A stretch of 64,000 bases of DNA from Flavobacterium flabelliforme (GTDB lineage Bacteria; Bacteroidota; Bacteroidia; Flavobacteriales; Flavobacteriaceae), in contig NZ_JAGFBU010000004.1 of the NCBI RefSeq assembly GCF_017948675.1, positions 248,001 through 312,000 on the forward strand, read 5' to 3'. The position numbers and the translations under genes are program-made. The notes beneath the pieces are model-generated. The model saw nothing but the letters and a program-made list of their open reading frames with translations. It was not told the origin of the DNA and did no database searches. Every line of letters begins with the position of its first letter. Within the stretch, counting starts at the first letter, position 1. Positions 19,804 through 28,074 of the stretch are shown piece after piece.

Positions 19804-20874
19804 TTACTGTTGAAAGAAATCGCTTAGTATTTTAATGTACAATTGAATTCCTTCTTCAATTTCATTGAGGTAAATAAATTCATTTGCTGAGTGTGACCGC
19901 AACGTTTCTCCAGGACCTAGTTTTAAGGATTGACAAGTCAAAACCGACTGATCTGAAAGGGTAGGAGAGCCATAAGTTGTTCTTCCCAAGGCTATTCCGG
20001 CTTTTACTAAACCATGATTTGTAGGAATAGAAGAAGCATTTAAGTGCATGGAACGAGGATTTACTTCGGCCGAGATATGATTTCTGACTGTTTCTAAAAT
20101 TTCGGTGTTAGTGTAACAATCATTTACTCTAATATCGACCACTAAATCGCATTGTGATGGAACAACATTATGCTGTTTTCCGGCGTTTATTTGAGTTACA
20201 GTCAATTTTACAGGACCTAAAATTTGGGATATTTTATCGAATTTATAACTGTTAAACCATTCTATAACTGGAACTGCATTATAAATTGGATTGTCAGGAT
20301 TATGGTGTGCGGCGTGACTTGCTGTGCCTTTTATAACGACATCAAGAACGAGTAAGCCTTTTTCGGCGATGGCCAATTGCATTAAAGTTGGTTCCCCCAC
20401 AATGGCACAATCTAATTTTGGTAAATGTTTCAAGACGCTATTCAACCCGTTTTTACCACTGCTTTCTTCTTCTGCAGAAGCTACGATGACACAATTATAG
20501 GGCAAGTTTTCAGTAGCGTAGAAATACACAAAAGTAGCGAGCAAGGAAACTAAACAACCGCCTGCATCATTACTTCCGAGACCAAATAATTTACCGTCTT
20601 GTACAAAAGCTTGAAAAGGATCGTTCGTATAGCCTTGATTTGGTTTTACGGTATCGTGATGCGAATTCAGTAATAGCGTGGGCTTAGTTTCGTCAAAATG
20701 TTTATTGAAAGCCCAAACATTATTATTTTCTCTTTTAAAAGGGATTTCGTTTTGTGTAAACCAATTTTCGATTAAAAGCGCTGTTTTATCTTCTTCGCTA
20801 GAAAAAGAAGGCGTTTCTATCATTTTTTTTAATAGTGTAATCGCTTGTTGTGTTAGGTTTTCTATAGTTTTCAT
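19804..20874 (-). CDS. argE: N-acyl-ornithine/N-acylcitrulline deacylase (M20 family)
   Basis: A cytoplasmic zinc hydrolase of the M20 family, 356 residues. Metal-site motifs are visible: SHHDTV (first zinc His/Asp), GLGSNDAGG, ASAEEESSGKNG (catalytic Glu pair) and VGEPT. A dimerisation domain inserts at about 170-280. In clusters with an N-acyl-ornithine carbamoyltransferase the real substrate is N-acylcitrulline (acetyl or succinyl), giving citrulline for argG. The position directly after argB supports this. Exact acyl preference cannot be read from sequence. Confidence 0.92.
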   Translation of the reverse strand: MKTIENLTQQAITLLKKMIETPSFSSEEDKTALLIENWFTQNEIPFKRENNNVWAFNKHFDETKPTLLLNSHHDTVKPNQGYTNDPFQAFVQDGKLFGLGSNDAGGCLVSLLATFVYFYATENLPYNCVIVASAEEESSGKNGLNSVLKHLPKLDCAIVGEPTLMQLAIAEKGLLVLDVVIKGTASHAAHHNPDNPIYNAVPVIEWFNSYKFDKISQILGPVKLTVTQINAGKQHNVVPSQCDLVVDIRVNDCYTNTEILETVRNHISAEVNPRSMHLNASSIPTNHGLVKAGIALGRTTYGSPTLSDQSVLTCQSLKLGPGETLRSHSANEFIYLNEIEEGIQLYIKILSDFFQQ

Positions 20875-20926
20875 AGTTTACGGTTTAGTTGCGATGACGC
20901 TATTTTTAAAATATGCTTTTCGTCTT

Positions 20927-21772
20927 TTATAGCTTAATTGTTGTTCCAGCACAATCAGTATTTTGTAACATACTGTGATGACCAATTTTTATATTAGTAA
21001 CTCCTTTTTTTAAGCTGTTGAAACAGTTTTCTAATTTGGGAATCATACCAGAATGTATTGCTTTTTCTTCTTTTAGTTTAGAATACAGTTCTTCATTGAT
21101 ACTTATAATTAGGGATTTGTCATCATCAGCATCCAATAAAACGCCAGTTTTTTCAAAACAATAATTTAGAGTCACGTTGAATGTTTTTGATAAAGCAATA
21201 GCTAATTCGCTTGCAATGGTATCTGCGTTGGTATTTAATAATTGTCCTTTTCCGTCGTGCGTTATCGCGCAAAATACAGGAACAATTGTGTTGTTTAGTA
21301 AATTGGTTAAAAGCGTTCTATTTACCGATTTTATATCCCCAACAAAACCATAATCAATAGTTGGATCATTTCTTTTTTCAGATTGAATTAGATTACCGTC
21401 TGCACCGGAGAAACCCATCGCATTACAGTTGTTCGCTTGCAGTTGTGCAACAATGTTTTTATTTATCTGTCCTGAATAAACCATCACAGCAACATCAAGC
21501 ATCGGCGCGTCTGTGATACGTCTGCCATCAATCATCTTTGGCTTTAATCCAAGATTTTCAGCCATTTTTGTTGCTGATTTTCCACCGCCATGAACCAATA
21601 TTTTAGGTCCTTTAATTTTTGAAAATGCTACTAAAAAAACAGCTAATTCTACTGGATTATCAATAATGTTTCCTCCAATTTTTACAATACTTAGCTCGTC
21701 TAAAAAAGAAGAGTTCGGCGAAGTGGAGAGAGGCAATTGCTGACTTTTGGATTCTTTAGATGATAAATTCAT
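20927..21772 (-). CDS. argB: N-acetylglutamate kinase
   Basis: It phosphorylates N-acyl-glutamate with ATP, the second step of arginine synthesis. Amino acid kinase fold motifs: VKIGGNII near the start, LVHGGGKSAT (phosphate loop), MGFSGADGN and NTNADTIASELA. The 281 residues include an unusual Ser-rich N-terminal extension (about residues 2-25, SSKESKSQQLPLSTSPNSSF) before the conserved core, where the family normally begins. No later start codon precedes the core, so the extension seems real. Part of it (PLSTSPNSSF) is encoded by sequence resembling a degenerate extragenic repeat. The gene follows argF' by 11 bases. Confidence 0.95.
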   Translation of the reverse strand: MNLSSKESKSQQLPLSTSPNSSFLDELSIVKIGGNIIDNPVELAVFLVAFSKIKGPKILVHGGGKSATKMAENLGLKPKMIDGRRITDAPMLDVAVMVYSGQINKNIVAQLQANNCNAMGFSGADGNLIQSEKRNDPTIDYGFVGDIKSVNRTLLTNLLNNTIVPVFCAITHDGKGQLLNTNADTIASELAIALSKTFNVTLNYCFEKTGVLLDADDDKSLIISINEELYSKLKEEKAIHSGMIPKLENCFNSLKKGVTNIKIGHHSMLQNTDCAGTTIKL

Positions 21773-21783
21773 TCTTTGATTCT

Positions 21784-22764
21784 TTATTTTTTAGACTTTT
21801 TTGTTGCCTTCTTAGGATCTAGCTTGGTTTTTAATATTTTTTGTAGCACTAATTGTGCTGCAAATGTTCTGTTATTGGCTTGTTCGATGACAATTGAATT
21901 CTCGCTATCCAGAACCTCATCAGTTACAATTACATTTCTTCTTACTGGTAAACAGTGCATGAATTTTGCATTATTGGTGCGTTTCATTTTCTCGGCAGTA
22001 ATGGTCCAACTGGTATCCGAATTAGTGACTTGTCCGTAGTCCTTATAACTACTCCAGTTTTTGGCATAAATAAAATCAGCATTTTCAAAGGCTTTGTTCT
22101 GATCGTATTCTACAGTAACTCCTTTTGTGATGTCAGGGTTTAGTTCGTAACCTTCTGGATGTGTCAAAATAAAATCCGCGTCCTGTAACTGCATCATTTC
22201 CAGAAAAGAATTAGCTACAGCTTGTGGTAACGCTTTAGGGTGTGGCGCCCAAGAAAGCACTACTTTTGGCTTGTGTTTTGTTTTGTACTCTGCCATAGTA
22301 ATAGCATCTGCCAAGGCTTGTAAAGGATGCGCAGTGGCACTTTCCATATTTATGATGGGAACAGTAGCGTGTTTTATAAAACCAGATAATACGGTTTCGG
22401 CATTGTCTTTTTCTTTGTCTATCAATCCTGCAAATGCTCTAACAGCAATAATATCGCAATATTGAGAAACTACTTCGGCAGCTTCTTTAATGTGTTCTGA
22501 TGCACCTGAATTCATTATAGCACCATCTTCAAACTCAAGTGTCCAACCTTCGTTTGTGAAATTCATTACCATTACATTCATTCCTAAATTTAGCGCTGCT
22601 TTTTGAGTGCTTAAACGGGTTCTTAAACTCGAATTAAAAAATAACATTCCTAAGGTTTTGTCTTTGCCTAACTTTTTGTTTTTTAATGGTTTTTTCTTGA
22701 TTTTTAACGCTTGTTTTACCCATTTGCTGAGTGAATCGATATTTTGTATTGTAGTGTAGTTCAT
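21784..22764 (-). CDS. argF': N-acyl-L-ornithine carbamoyltransferase
   Basis: A transcarbamoylase, 326 residues, with the carbamoyl-phosphate loop NSSLRTRLST (44-53) and the HCLPVRRN motif of the N-acylornithine group, which differs from the HCLP.R/G of normal OTC. It transfers carbamoyl phosphate to N-acetyl- or N-succinyl-ornithine, giving N-acylcitrulline. Relatives are the Xanthomonas N-acetyl and Bacteroides N-succinyl enzymes. By my from-memory alignment, the specificity residue (Glu92 and Pro90 in those) corresponds to Ser89 here (SGASEHIKEA), so the acyl preference is unresolved. It ends in a Lys-rich tail. It lies between argD and argB. Confidence 0.93.
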   Translation of the reverse strand: MNYTTIQNIDSLSKWVKQALKIKKKPLKNKKLGKDKTLGMLFFNSSLRTRLSTQKAALNLGMNVMVMNFTNEGWTLEFEDGAIMNSGASEHIKEAAEVVSQYCDIIAVRAFAGLIDKEKDNAETVLSGFIKHATVPIINMESATAHPLQALADAITMAEYKTKHKPKVVLSWAPHPKALPQAVANSFLEMMQLQDADFILTHPEGYELNPDITKGVTVEYDQNKAFENADFIYAKNWSSYKDYGQVTNSDTSWTITAEKMKRTNNAKFMHCLPVRRNVIVTDEVLDSENSIVIEQANNRTFAAQLVLQKILKTKLDPKKATKKSKK

Positions 22765-22946
22765 GATTTGAAAGTTTAATTGGAGTAATCTTAATTTATA
22801 AAAGACCTTTTTAATTTAAATAAAACCTACCTCGATTAAATCTATGAGTCGATTTTTAGATTTGATTTTTTAAAATGTATTTTAATTTTTTTTAGTAGAA
22901 ATGATGTCTTTATTTAATGTCTAAATAATCAATTTAATTTAGATTT

Positions 22947-24083
22947 TTAATTAACTTCTTTTAAAGATTCTTTTAAAGCGATGATAAAAGTATCGATATC
23001 TTCCTTGTTGATTGTCAATGGTGGAAGGATTCTTAATAAGTTTTTATTGTTAGCATTTCCTGTAAAAATATGTTTGTCAGTAATCATTTTTTTACGAAGC
23101 CCACTTACGTCAAAATTAAACGCTACACCCAACATTAATCCTCGTCCTTTTACCTGGATTACTTCTGGAACTTGTTTGATTGCTTCTAAAAAGTAGGCAT
23201 AAATAGCATTTACGTTATCCATTAATTTCTCGCTTTCAATCACATCCAACACTGCTATTGCAGCAGCACAAGCCAAGTGGTTTCCGCCAAAAGTGGTTCC
23301 TAAAAGTCCATAGCTTGCTTTGAATTTTGGAGCAATCAAGATGCCTCCAATAGGAAATCCATTTCCCATTCCTTTGGCTATGCAAATAATATCTGCTTTG
23401 ATATTGTGATGTTGATGAGCAAAAAACTTTCCACTTCTTCCATATCCCGATTGTACTTCATCTAAAATCAGAACAACGTCGTAAGTCGCACATATTTTTT
23501 CTAAGCCTTGAAAAAACTCCGTTGTTCCTTGGTCTAAACCTCCAACGCCTTGAATTCCTTCGATAATTACAGAAGAAACATCTCCTTTTTTAAGTTCAGC
23601 TTCTACTAATTCAATAGCATTCAAGGGTAAAAACGTAACCACTTGTTGTGCATTTATTGGCGCAACAATCTTTTTGTTATCGGTAACTGCAACTGCTGCC
23701 GAAGTTCTTCCGTGAAAGGAATTATCAAAAGCAATTACACGGGATTTATTATTGTGAAAAGAAGCTAATTTTAATGCATTTTCATTGGCCTCGGCTCCAG
23801 AACTACATAAGAATAAGGTGTAATCGTTTAATCCTGATAATTTTCCTAGTTTACTAGCTAATTCTACTTGTAAAGGATTCTGAATGGCATTAGAATAAAA
23901 ACCAATTTTATCCAATTGATTTTTCAACTTAGCAACATAATGGGGTTGGGTATGACCAATAGAAATTACGCCATGACCGCCGTATAAATCTAAATAATCA
24001 ATTCCGTTTTCGTCTGTTATGGTACAATCCTGTGCTTTTACAGGAGTAATGTTGTATAATGGGTAAACGTCAAATAAGTTCAT
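22947..24083 (-). CDS. argD: acetylornithine aminotransferase
   Basis: A PLP enzyme converting N-acylglutamate semialdehyde to N-acylornithine, 378 residues from the ATG at 24083 (MNLFDVYPLYNITPVKAQD). Class III aminotransferase motifs: LFLCSSGAEANENALK, SFHGRTSA, ILDEVQSGYGRSG, and the PLP lysine in IAKGMGNGFPIGG. The frame runs on to a TTG at 24131, but those extra codons (IPPPSEGVRGR) are translated from a GC-rich extragenic repeat, so the family start at 24083 is preferred. It lies between argC and argF'. Confidence 0.96.
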   Translation of the reverse strand: MNLFDVYPLYNITPVKAQDCTITDENGIDYLDLYGGHGVISIGHTQPHYVAKLKNQLDKIGFYSNAIQNPLQVELASKLGKLSGLNDYTLFLCSSGAEANENALKLASFHNNKSRVIAFDNSFHGRTSAAVAVTDNKKIVAPINAQQVVTFLPLNAIELVEAELKKGDVSSVIIEGIQGVGGLDQGTTEFFQGLEKICATYDVVLILDEVQSGYGRSGKFFAHQHHNIKADIICIAKGMGNGFPIGGILIAPKFKASYGLLGTTFGGNHLACAAAIAVLDVIESEKLMDNVNAIYAYFLEAIKQVPEVIQVKGRGLMLGVAFNFDVSGLRKKMITDKHIFTGNANNKNLLRILPPLTINKEDIDTFIIALKESLKEVN

Positions 24084-24089
24084 ATTGTT

Positions 24090-24230
24090 CCTCCCCCTAA
24101 CCCCCTCCGAAGGAGGGGGAATAGATAACAACGGGGGGTGTTGCTTTTAAAATAAATGAATATCTATAATATAATTTTTAATTTTTTGTCAATAATTATG
24201 TTCAGTTACTCCTTCGGGGATTAGGTGATT
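24090..24230. repeat. GC-rich extragenic repeat between argD and argC
   Basis: The segment at 24090-24120 contains CCCCCTAACCCCCTCCGAAG and GGAGGGGG, a hairpin-forming repeat of a kind widespread in Bacteroidetes genomes. A degraded inverted copy (CTCCTTCGGGGATTAGG, about 24209-24225) sits 90 bases away, next to the argC stop. It stands out sharply against the local AT content. Confidence 0.65.
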
Positions 24231-25206
24231 AAAACCCTGATGGTTTCAAATGCAATCCGGTACTTTCCGCTAAACCAAACATTAAATTCATGTTTTGTAT
24301 CGCTTGTCCTGAGGCTCCTTTTACTAAATTATCAATAATGGAAGTAATCAGTAAGCGGTTCCCTTTTTTCATTAAGCTAATAATACATTTATTGGTTTGT
24401 ACTACTTGTTTCATATTAATCCCAGTAGTCGTTACCGTTACAAAAGGTTGGTCTTTATAAAAAGCTTCATATTTTGCTACTATATCTTCTAAGCTTTCTT
24501 CTACTGTAGTGTATAAAGTGGCAAAAATTCCTCTAGCAAAATCTCCTCTGTTAGGAACGAAAATCAATTCGTCTTTATATTCTGATTGTAATTGATTGAC
24601 AGTTTGATTTATTTCTCCCAAATGTTGGTGATCAAAAGCTTTATAATGCGACATATTATTGGATCTCCAACTAAAATGTGTCGTTTCTGAAGGAGAAACT
24701 CCAGCTCCTGTACTTCCTGTTGTAGCATTAATATGCACATCATTATGCAATAATTTGGCTTCTGCCAAAGGCAATAGCGCTAATTGAATGGCAGTTGCAA
24801 AACAACCTGGATTAGCAATAAACTGAGCGTTTTTAATATCAGATTTATTCAATTCAGGTAATCCGTAAACAAATGATTTTCCAGCTAACTCTTTATCTTT
24901 TAGCAAACGAAAATCATTTCCTAAATCGATGATTTTAGTATGGCTTGCCAATTGGTTTTGTTCCAAAAAGGATTTCGATTTACCATGGCCTAAACATAAG
25001 AATAGCACATTTACATTTGGATTCACAGTATCGGTAAAATCCATTTCGATATCGCCCAACAAATCATGATGTGCTACCGAAAGTGGTTTTCCTGCGTTTG
25101 TTGTGCTGTATACAAAATCTAATTTGGCATTCGGGTGAAACATCAGAATTCGAATTAACTCTCCTGCTGTATAACCTGAACCTCCAATTATTCCGATATT
25201 AATCAT
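24229..25206 (-). CDS. argC: N-acetyl-gamma-glutamyl-phosphate reductase
   Basis: An NADPH-dependent reductase of N-acylglutamyl phosphate, 325 residues. The N-terminal Rossmann motif is IIGGSGYTAGELIR (8-21), and the active-site cysteine lies in FIANPGCFATA. A substrate-binding His is in FDHQHLGEIN. Length and motifs are typical. It lies downstream of argG and a short lipoprotein gene and upstream of argD. Confidence 0.97.
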   Translation of the reverse strand: MINIGIIGGSGYTAGELIRILMFHPNAKLDFVYSTTNAGKPLSVAHHDLLGDIEMDFTDTVNPNVNVLFLCLGHGKSKSFLEQNQLASHTKIIDLGNDFRLLKDKELAGKSFVYGLPELNKSDIKNAQFIANPGCFATAIQLALLPLAEAKLLHNDVHINATTGSTGAGVSPSETTHFSWRSNNMSHYKAFDHQHLGEINQTVNQLQSEYKDELIFVPNRGDFARGIFATLYTTVEESLEDIVAKYEAFYKDQPFVTVTTTGINMKQVVQTNKCIISLMKKGNRLLITSIIDNLVKGASGQAIQNMNLMFGLAESTGLHLKPSGF

Positions 25207-25248
25207 ATTTTTGTGTTTTTTAAGATTTCACAAGAAATCTTTTAATTT

Positions 25249-25653
25249 TTAATCAATCGCAAGAACGAATTCAGCGGATACAAATTTTATTGACTTCAAT
25301 GTTCCTAAAGTTGGATTAAGAGCACTTTCAACATCATAACTAGCAATATAAAAGGAGTTTGCTTCAATTTTATCGTAAGGATTGTCGTTGGGTACTTTTG
25401 TGATGGGAGTTAAAATAAGTCCATCGGCGTCATATGTTATTTTATAATTTCCTCTTACTGCAACATTATTAGGATTATTAAACTTTATTTCATAGCGAAA
25501 CCTAGATGTATTATTACCAGTATCAGGAGTATATTCAAATAATAAAACTTCATAAGTAATATTTTTTAATGTCTCTTTTTCAAGTTTGTCATCACTACTA
25601 CATCCTAAAAAAATAAGAAATAAAGGGATTAAAAAAGCTAATTTAATTTTCAT
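25249..25653 (-). CDS. small lipoprotein inside the arginine cluster, unknown function
   Basis: 134 residues. The signal peptide ends in the lipobox FLGC with Cys18, followed by SSDDKLEKE, which resembles the surface lipoprotein export signal. The mature part is a single predicted beta-sandwich-like domain (about 40-134) with no recognised family. It sits between argG (31 bases away) and argC (42 bases away) on the same strand, so it should be co-transcribed with enzymes it has no obvious link to. Confidence 0.78.
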   Translation of the reverse strand: MKIKLAFLIPLFLIFLGCSSDDKLEKETLKNITYEVLLFEYTPDTGNNTSRFRYEIKFNNPNNVAVRGNYKITYDADGLILTPITKVPNDNPYDKIEANSFYIASYDVESALNPTLGTLKSIKFVSAEFVLAID

Positions 25654-25684
25654 AGTTTTAAATTTAAATTGTTACAAAAGTTAA

Positions 25685-26878
25685 TTAATTATAGTTTTCA
25701 TTATTTACAGACGAAAATATGTTTTGGGCATTTCCTAAAATCTTAATAAATCCTTTTGCATCATCAGATGTCCAAGCATTATTCATTTCACCGTATTGAC
25801 CGAAACCAGTATTCATTAAATCATTTTCGGATTCAATTCCGTCTAATGAAAAGTGGTACGGTTTCAAGGAAACTGTTACCGTTCCATTTACTGTTTTCTG
25901 AGTGTCTTCAAGGAAAGTTTCGATATTTCTCATTACAGGATCCAAAAACTGGCCTTCATGAAATAACATTCCGTACCAGTTTCCTAGTTGTTCTTTCCAA
26001 TATTGTTGCCATTTTCCAAGAGTATGTTTTTCCATTAAATGGTGCGCTTTGATAATAATTAAAGGAGCAGCAGCTTCAAAACCAACTCTTCCTTTTATTC
26101 CGATAATAGTATCACCTACGTGAATGTCTCTACCAATTGCATAAGCATTTGCTAGTTTTTCTAAAGCTACAATATTATTAGAAGGTTTGTCTTTTTTACC
26201 ATTTATAGCAACTAATTCTCCTTTTAGGAATTCTAAAGTTACTTTTTCTTCTCCTTCTTTTTGTAATTGCGACGGATAAGCTTCGCTCGGTAATGGTTTT
26301 GACGAAGTTAACGTTTCTTTTCCGCCAACACTAGTTCCCCAAAGCCCTTTATTAATTGAATATTGTGCTTTTTCCCAAGAATAATGAACCCCATTTTTTG
26401 CTAAATAGTCAACTTCTTCTTGTCTCGATAATTTTAAATCTCTAATAGGAGTGATTATCTCAATTTCGGGAGCAATGGTTTGAAAAATTAAATCAAAACG
26501 GATTTGATCATTTCCCGCTCCAGTACTTCCATGAGCTATAGCGCTTGCACCAACAGATTTAGCATATTTAATGGCTTCAATAGCTTGAAAAACGCGTTCT
26601 GCACTTACCGATAATGGATAAGTATTGTTTTTTAATACGTTTCCATAAATCAAATACTTAATGGCCTTGTCATAGTATTTATCAACAATAGTCAAGTTAA
26701 CGTGTTGTGCACTTCCTAAATCGTAAGCTCTTTCTTCGATTGCGGCCAGTTCCTCCTCATCAAAACCTCCTGTATTTATAAGTACAGTATGAACTTCGTA
26801 TCCTTTTTCATTTTTTAGATATTTTAAACAATAGGAGGTATCTAATCCTCCGCTATAGGCTAATACAACTTTTTTCAT
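25685..26878 (-). CDS. argG: argininosuccinate synthase
   Basis: It joins citrulline and aspartate using ATP, 397 residues, in the cytoplasm. The PP-loop ATP motif is LAYSGGLDTSYCL (6-18). Other conserved stretches are AHGSTGAGNDQIRF and EKAQYSINKGLWG. Length is normal. It is the second gene of the cluster, after the GNAT acetyltransferase. argG placed before the early-pathway genes is an arrangement I associate with Bacteroidetes. Confidence 0.98.
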   Translation of the reverse strand: MKKVVLAYSGGLDTSYCLKYLKNEKGYEVHTVLINTGGFDEEELAAIEERAYDLGSAQHVNLTIVDKYYDKAIKYLIYGNVLKNNTYPLSVSAERVFQAIEAIKYAKSVGASAIAHGSTGAGNDQIRFDLIFQTIAPEIEIITPIRDLKLSRQEEVDYLAKNGVHYSWEKAQYSINKGLWGTSVGGKETLTSSKPLPSEAYPSQLQKEGEEKVTLEFLKGELVAINGKKDKPSNNIVALEKLANAYAIGRDIHVGDTIIGIKGRVGFEAAAPLIIIKAHHLMEKHTLGKWQQYWKEQLGNWYGMLFHEGQFLDPVMRNIETFLEDTQKTVNGTVTVSLKPYHFSLDGIESENDLMNTGFGQYGEMNNAWTSDDAKGFIKILGNAQNIFSSVNNENYN

Positions 26879-26986
26879 GATTTCATTTTTTTCTCTCTAA
26901 TACATTTGATTTATAATCGGTGTTCTTTTGTCTAAAGAGTATTATTTTTTATTTAAATTTTGAATTTTTTCGTTTTGTAGAGGGAA

Positions 26987-27604
26987 TTAATCCTCTAAGA
27001 ACAAGGCTTGCTTTATTTTTTTTAAACGATTCCATATCCGGACATTAAACGGATGTTTTGGTGGGTTTTTAGGTTTTTCTTTTGGGTCGTAAAGCATTCC
27101 AGTACACAAACACATTTTGTTGTCTTTACTTTTTAAAATTTCATAATTGGTGCAAGTTTGGCATCCTTTCCAAAAACTTGGATCAGTAGTTAATTCAGAG
27201 AATGGTACCGGTTTGTAACCCAATTCCGAATTGATTTTCATAACTGCTAAACCTGTTGTGATACCAAAAACCTTGGCTTCGGGATATTTTTTCAAGGAGT
27301 AATCAAATACAAATGATTTGATTTTTTTTGCCAAGCCTAAGTTTCTAAAATCAGGATGAACAATTAATCCTGAATGTGCTACAAATTTTCCATGTTCCCA
27401 ACTTTCGATATAGCAAAAACCAGCAAATTTGCCATCAACTAGTGCAATGACCGCATCGCTGCTTTCCATCTTTTTCTGGATGTATTCTGGCGTTCTTTTA
27501 GCAATTCCAGTACCTCTCAGTAAGGCAGATAATTCAATAGTATCGCATATTTCTTGCGCATATTTATAGTGATTTTCATCAGTTACAAGGATAGAAATGT
27601 TCAT
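26987..27604 (-). CDS. GNAT acetyltransferase, candidate N-acetylglutamate synthase, with Cys cluster
   Basis: 205 residues with a GNAT fold (about 1-135). The acetyl-CoA segment is LIVHPDFRNLGLAKKI (80-95), a variant of the (Q/R)xxGxG/A motif. A C-terminal addition carries CxxC and CxC (Cys148, 151, 165, 167), a likely zinc site. It is the first gene of an arginine cluster that contains argBCDEFGH but no argA or argJ. A role as the acyl-glutamate synthase is therefore inferred from context. The alternative is an unrelated acetyltransferase. The start is the ATG at 27604. Confidence 0.82.
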   Translation of the reverse strand: MNISILVTDENHYKYAQEICDTIELSALLRGTGIAKRTPEYIQKKMESSDAVIALVDGKFAGFCYIESWEHGKFVAHSGLIVHPDFRNLGLAKKIKSFVFDYSLKKYPEAKVFGITTGLAVMKINSELGYKPVPFSELTTDPSFWKGCQTCTNYEILKSKDNKMCLCTGMLYDPKEKPKNPPKHPFNVRIWNRLKKIKQALFLED

Positions 27605-27846
27605 TTCAAGAGTTGAATTTGTAGTTAAAAAATATACTAGGATTTGTTTTTTGAAATAAACTTACACAGGAATTTAGTGCTATAAAGAAAATATTGATCA
27701 GAGAGCAATACATTAAATTACAGCATAAAGCCAATAAATTACAAGTAGTTATCAGAGCTAATACTCCAATACAAAATAAGGTTGATTTCAAAACGAAAAA
27801 ATGAAAAATGAATAAAAATATTACAGATTACTGCTGGAAACTATAG

Positions 27847-27927
27847 TTATAGTGTCCGTACTTCGGGTGAAGCCGTAGGTCTGTTTGTCCGTGAGATAGG
27901 AGTTATATTTATATTGTTGTTATTCAT
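27847..27927 (-). CDS. possible 26-residue leader peptide upstream of the arginine cluster
   Basis: ATG at 27927 opens MNNNNINITPISRTNRPTAS followed by PEVRTL and TAA. It begins 6 bases after a TACTTTTG promoter box, so the message would be nearly leaderless. It has three Arg codons (CGG, AGA, CGG); CGG is rare in such AT-rich genomes, and CGG ACA occurs twice in frame. A leader peptide that senses arginine or rare-codon tRNA would fit the operon, but no clear attenuator was seen in the 240 bases before the GNAT gene. It could instead be non-coding or a repeat fragment. Confidence 0.35.
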   Translation of the reverse strand: MNNNNINITPISRTNRPTASPEVRTL

Positions 27928-27932
27928 CGGGG

Positions 27933-27940
27933 CAAAAGTA
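27933..27940 (-). promoter_or_regulatory. -7 promoter box of the arginine cluster
   Basis: TACTTTTG on the minus strand is an exact match to TAnnTTTG. It is the best promoter candidate upstream of the GNAT-argG cluster and implies a leader RNA of about 320 bases. No TTG at ideal -33 spacing; the nearest is 25 bases upstream. Confidence 0.55.
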
Positions 27941-28012
27941 CATAATTTTTTGAAATACGAGTCTACAATTATCTTTTGTAACAAAAAAATAAGATATTGT
28001 TACTTTTTATTT

Positions 28013-28051
28013 CAAAAAAAAAACTCCTTGACATTTTATTGTCAAGGAGTT
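28013..28051 (-). terminator. terminator of the downstream lipoprotein gene
   Basis: Perfect 12-base stem AACTCCTTGACA / TGTCAAGGAGTT with a 6-base loop. On the minus strand it is followed by a run of nine T. It lies 23 bases after the lipoprotein stop at 28075. Confidence 0.92.
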
Positions 28052-28074
28052 AACTTTAATTTGAATAAATATTT

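Noticed and set aside
24090..24120. Short GC-rich palindromic sequence considered as a CRISPR unit
   Set aside because: There is no regular array or spacers; only one full and one degraded copy, so it is an extragenic repeat.
27606..27791. 61-codon hydrophobic open frame ending 1 base before the GNAT start
   Set aside because: It starts at a TTG without a promoter, and its sequence looks like translated AT-rich leader; it is more likely untranslated RNA of the arg cluster. The tight junction to the GNAT ATG keeps a small doubt.
27781..27990. Riboswitch in the arginine-cluster leader
   Set aside because: I found no match to known riboswitch cores and no terminator hairpin; only a possible leader peptide remains.
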